This document shows positions 53,501 to 59,500 of a stretch of DNA of 64,000 nt, piece by piece. This DNA comes from Fasciolopsis buskii (lineage: Eukaryota > Platyhelminthes > Trematoda > Plagiorchiida > Fasciolidae). Within the stretch, counting starts at the first letter, position 1. Each line of letters begins with the position of its first letter. The notes below the pieces were generated by a model. It did no database searches. It was not told where the DNA came from and saw nothing but the letters and a program-made list of their open reading frames with translations. The position numbers were made by a program, and so were the translations under genes. The stretch spans positions 5,486-69,485 of the forward strand of contig LUCM01010400.1 of NCBI GenBank assembly GCA_008360955.1, in the 5' to 3' direction.

Positions 53501-56500
53501 ACGTCGGAAGAGGTCTCATTGTCTAATCTAGGCTGGAAAAAATGGTTCTCTAATGAGAGGGACCAGCAGTTTACATGTACTTACAAAATGATAAAGCATA
53601 ATTACTGTCGTCGTGTCGACGAATCTTATGGAGCAAGTACTCTGGCTTGGAAAGAAAGCATTCCTATGATCTAACCACAGTGATTGATCTTAGCCACCAT
53701 CGTTGTCTCTGAGAAAGAACGACGGAACGCAAAAATAATGCCATTCCAGGCATATAGGGCAATGGACGAGAGACCATTAGAAACGCCCATCAAACAAAGC
53801 TTGTTGAGTTTCTATGAATCAAATAAAGTAATCGACTTCACTGTGTAATGCAGAATGTTCAGTAAGCCCCCTCATTGTGAACCATTCCTGACTTGGGTCT
53901 TCGGTAAGCATATCTAACGGGATATATATATGCATATATTTATATGCATATACAATCGCAACAGAGTTCACAGGTTTATCCTGGCGCATTGTTGAGTTCC
54001 TTACGGTTCACCGGAGCACTCTTTGAGTTCCGCGGTTTTGAAAATTCAGTTGGAAATCACGTCCAATGCTGATTTCTAAGGATCCTTGAGCAATAGGTCG
54101 AGTGGAGACTATCTACATTCTGCACTAAGTAAAATTCTCATACTGTATCCCTAGCACCTGAATATGTCAATATTTGTCATATGATTTCAATCATTCTTGA
54201 CTGTCAGAAAAAAGATTAGACTGAGGCCAGTTCCTGATAAGCACCAGCTTACCCATTCTCTGCTTTTAATCCCGATGGATGGCGCCCGGGAGCAAGCTAC
54301 CTAACATTATCTTAACTAATGTCTAACCCCATGCAGTTCATGTTTGAATCTTCAGGGCCAGTACTTGGTGCCGTAAACAGTAGTATTCAGTCAATCGCCT
54401 CTTCTTTTGATGGTGATGATTTAGTCCTCTAGACAGCTCCGATGTTCTGGGTTCTCTTGGTGGTTGTTCCATACTTCTGGTCATTCACGATTTTAGATAT
54501 ATTACGTAGAGTTTCATTAATTGTATAGCTTAATAAAGGTCACGAACAGGTATTACTAAGAAGTTCTAACGACAGGCCGGACAACGACTAGGACACCCAA
54601 CCAAAGCGTTTAGTTCCAACGAGAATCTGTCCCAAAATCAACGGAGAGTAGCACGATGGTAGGCTGTGGCTTTGACTTGTTCTCGCATACATATTTTTCT
54701 AGCTGAGTTGCCAGCTCAAATCAATCCTCAACTTGGAGGACCTGCAGATCACTTCGTCGGCTATCTACTAACTGGGGTTCCAGGTATGATTGCATCTTCG
54801 GCTTCAGTTAAGCCATCCTATAGAGCTCTTTGGGTCGTGGAGGATCGCGGGCCTCCACTCCACATCAAGATATTTGACACGACTACTGTCACGACCGTAC
54901 CTTGTGCTGTTTTTGGCAAGAACAATCCCATACCTCTCCAAGTTGACTGTTGGATTTTCAGTAGGGCCATTTTATCTCCATTCCATTTTTTATTTTTTGT
55001 CAGTAAACTCTCAATTTAACTGAATTCTACTGATTGCAAATATCCGAGGTTCTGATTGCCCAGCTTGGCATTTAAATCGCAAACGTTTCTTCACCAGACG
55101 AGAAGACGTCGTCAATGTGTGCGACCTCAACTGGTGAAGAAACGTTGGTGATCTAAATGCCAAGCCGGGCGATCACGAAAACCAACAACGTGAGATACAA
55201 CCAATAAACGTTTGCAAAACTACTGAATTGCAAATACGTCGACGATCTTTGCTTTGACTATCATAGTAATGGTGATGGAGACCTTAGTGTACAGACGCAT
55301 GATCAGGAAGAACTCAGTGACTCGTCTTCCTACCATTGAATGAGTACAAATGTGGTGACATTTTCCCCAAAAAATCTCATCTGTATCATTATGACAGTCA
55401 ATGGATGAAGAAACAATTTAAGAATCACAAGGTCATTGTGTCTCCAAGGCAATTTTATGCTTGCGAAACACTATAACTGATATATTCTTTAATCTCCAAC
55501 CCAGTTCTCTTCAGTGACATTCCACCGTTTTCCGTTATTAACCGATGCACTGAAAATTGCTCTCTTGTCCGTTATCCCCAATAGGTCCTGGATCAAACAT
55601 GTCAGATTAGCTCCACCAGGTAGATTGAATAGGTTTTAATTTATTCTTCCATTTGTTACTTCACTCACTCTTACCCTCAGACTCGATTGTCTCCTGGTCT
55701 TCTCCAGCAGATTTTGAAAAAACAGACCTCGATTTCACGGTATTGATTGTTTTTATCCCACAGCACCAACCAAGACTTTATCTCTTTGTCTATCTAGGGC
55801 AATGATTAAATTAACTGCATCTCGTACCTCCCAGTCCCAGAATAGTTTTGTTGCATATGTTGTTCGTTTACGGGTGAATTGCTAGCTGGCAATGAGTGAT
55901 GATGAAGCTTATCTCCACTGATAACACACCTAGCTAGTATTCAGAGGTCCTTATCCTGTTTTATAGTTCTCTCGTCGTCAAATTTATCTCAAGGAGAATC
56001 ACTTTCGCATTGTTTCTCTTGTATTTTCCATGGGTGGTGCATGTGTTTGATCTGAAAATTCACTCTAGTCTGGGTGCTCAAAAGTTTAAAAAGTTGGCAT
56101 TTAACGAACGACGAATAATTTGCGAAAACAAATAAAGACAGACTGGCAATCGTGAACGCTCAGGAGTAGCTAAAACAGATCAGTTTCAACGAACTGCACG
56201 TGACCGACCGGTGTCATGCCAACTACAGGGGAATCGATAGAATCCGTGATTTCATCGACTCACTGATGTTTTATTTTTAACTGGCAAACCTTTGGGCAAA
56301 GTTACGATTTGATTAGTCCAGTCCAGCGAGTTCTGAGTTCCTGCGTACTTGAACAAATCAGACCGGGATTCTGCATCATAATAGAAGGTTGTCTAGGATA
56401 ATGTTTCAAATCATGGTTATTCCGAAACGTTTTCCAACAAAAGTGGTGATAAGATGGATCGAAAATCATGCAACCCCAATCACGCGCGCGGGTAATGCTG

Positions 56501-59500
56501 CTCACTAAATTGTCCTCTAGGTAAATTTCTAACTCCTTCATGATTTTTGTGGTGTAACATCGAGGTTAACTCCCGAATTAACCAATTATTGGCACTCAGA
56601 GTGAATGAAAGTAGACGTTGTTTATTTCAGCAGCCATTATGATAGCAACTACGTTGTTCATGCGGTCAGAACATTTCATATTATCAAGTATTTCAATTTT
56701 CGCGTGGATTGGATGAGGTCAGCTTGGGTGTCACCACTAGCCAAGTAGTAAACGCTGGACATTCCTTTGGAGAATTCTGAGCACAAGGCTGTCTGTGGGA
56801 ATCCGGACCCAAACGAAGCGTGGACTGTTAGAGTGTCGGCTTTAATAACCGCTGTCTTATTGATTCATCAAGGCCAACCAGCAACCAGCGAGTGGGACTG
56901 AATGATCGTTAACATCCTCTTAAAAATGTGGACTGAAAAATCCACCGATCGATAGCAAGCCATTCACTTCCACAAAACCACACAATTTCATTCAGCCGGT
57001 CGCTAGTTTAACAGTCTATATGCATTCGATTACAAGACCACTTCCAACCTGACAACTGTCATATTCGACCACAGAGTTGAACGAGGATTTTTTCATCAAA
57101 AACGCGTTTAGAAAGATGTCTTGGCACTTAAAAATGTCAATTGATCGATCGCAAGATATGATGATCCTTTGTCTTTTGAAGACCCGGTTTTTCGATCTGT
57201 CAGCTTTGCACCAACCTTCCCTGGTTCTAGTTGCTGCCTCATAACACCAAACACTGGGAAGAGAAAAACGGAAAAATAGGTAGTAACGGATTGATCGCAA
57301 AATAATAAGTTAACGAACTATACAGGGCAGAAGATATTTCGAACACGTGAATTTCGCGGACTGCCCTTTTGAGCCATATCAGATATAGTTTCCCGTCGTC
57401 GCTTAAGAGGATCTCGTGGATTCCAACCAGTTGGTCTAACTACATCTACACGAGCTGGTCCGGTGGTTACAGTTTCAAACTTTTTGCCGTATTATCGATT
57501 GACCCTCTCGATCAATCTTCCAGCTGCCACCTGCCACCGAGAACAGCAAACAGCAAGACAATCCTCCCTTAAGCAGGCGCAAAACCTGTCCCAATCACCT
57601 TAACCTATTCTGATTCAATGCCTTTTCTAACGATTAGACCCTAGGGTCCAATACCCTACGCAGAACTCCTCCAAGTAACCCTCGAACTTCCCTCCACATT
57701 GTCTACCAATACTTCACAAATATCATTGTTCAAACACCGAAGGTATTCATAGAACTTCAGCCCTCAGTGACGAAATTTCTGACTAATGTAGACTAACTGA
57801 ACTTACTTTTGCCATGTAAACTCAATCTTCTAATGATAAACGGATGTCACAGTGACATTACTTATACCCCCCAGTTTAAGAACGCTAATCGAGCCTGCTA
57901 TAAACGCGAGACCACTTCGTCCGATATCCGAAGACCAGGTGACATACAACTAAACACATTACTAAATATATCGAAACCACCCAGCTGTTCCGCTGCAAAA
58001 ACAACATTTGGCTTCGAGTCAATCCATTTCTGCAACAACATTTTAAATTTCGAGGGCACAGAACTCGTACCAAACATACCCACAACCTCGTTCAGACTGC
58101 TGAGAAGAAAACTTGCAACCCACTTGGATCTCCATTGAGCAGCACAGCGTCATTCGCACCATCCTTGTTCAGATAGGTTTCTGTCTGGGCAAACATTGAT
58201 TCCACTAAGCTCGTATGGGGATAGGGATTTTGCCATAAGCAACCCAATGATAACACTTCCCCAACATTATAGACAGGGATACGCGGTGACCTGGCTTGTA
58301 GAAAGTCTGACCTACTGAGACCTTATGTGCTTTTGCAATACTCGTTGTTTCACGATCAAGATTATGGGTTCTCTACAGGAAATAAACAGCGCAAGGACAC
58401 CACAGAATGTGCTCTCTCCAGAACACTTATTCTTTAAGCACATTTGTAAGATGTCACAGAAAAGTATGGGCTTGGCTGGGCCGAACAAAGCTCTTGGACA
58501 AAGTAAAGCAGCCTTGGAGGGTCTGCGGAAGATATACCACGATAACCGAGGGGACGTTCATTTGCAGGCCACCTGAGACATTGTTTCATCTTCATGAAAA
58601 CGAAGGTCATCAAGTGTTAAAACTCCCTGAAAACGCCTCGATTTCTTCGATGCAGCAAATATTTACTTGTCCTGACCACCATCGATCTACCTGGCACGCA
58701 AGTATACACAAGAGACTACGCGAAACTCGTTTACTAAAGAAGACGTTCTTGTAAAACCAATCGAAAAAATTTTCCGTCTCGTGTAATCAGTTATTCTCAG
58801 TCAATTTCGTAAATTTACCCTGGTTTTCTACAGAACCAATAACAATAAAGCAAGATATGGCTACTTTTGAAAAGCCTTGGATTGAATTATCCGAATTAAC
58901 TTTCAAACAAAACTGAGTCATCTACCTTATATCCGTTAGCTTCCAAAGCGTGCAACAGACGAATTGTGTTCCGATGAACGCGTTGTGCAATCTGTTTCAG
59001 TCCATCCGGACCGTGATAGACAGCGTAGAATGCGGCCATATCAGCCAACAGGGCTTGGGCGGTGCATATATTGCTTGTCGCCTTGTCTCGTCGTATATGT
59101 TGCTCTCTTGCCTGAAGCGTCAGCCGCAGAGCTGATTTACCATGCGAATCCCTGTGCACAGAAGGAAAGTTATGTAGACCGTCGGACGAAATGAACTATA
59201 GGAAAATCGCGGTTTTTTCTTCAACGTACATCCGACTAGGCATTCCGTCGGCACAGGCGCTCATCAGCAATCACTCGTGGGGGATGGGGGGGTGTTCCAA
59301 TTTTCAGGAACAGTGGTAGAAGGTTTCACGAAGTGACTTATTACCCACACTCAGTACACAGATCAACAATTGGAACCGACAAATATCGTAGACTCCTCAG
59401 AAATCATCAACAGGGAACGACTTAAAGCAGCAACCTGGGGAAGCGGTGGGATAGTCAGATAATCCCATACCATTATTTTGGCATTTAAATTTTAGATATT

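Larger units (their letters stand above)
53277..58925 (-). other. GLDC intron C/D (5.6 kb)
   Basis: GT-AG, phase 0. It contains an AT-rich dyad (53920-53955), a Penelope-end dyad (55058-55170) and a weak Jockey-type endonuclease scrap (55.47-55.65 kb). The plus-strand frames at 54666-55019, 57809-58138 and 58407-58754 (109-117 residues) match no family I know. Confidence 0.75.

Noticed and set aside
54666..55019. 117-codon plus-strand frame
   Set aside because: No family resemblance; overlapping frames in the same strand look equally good.
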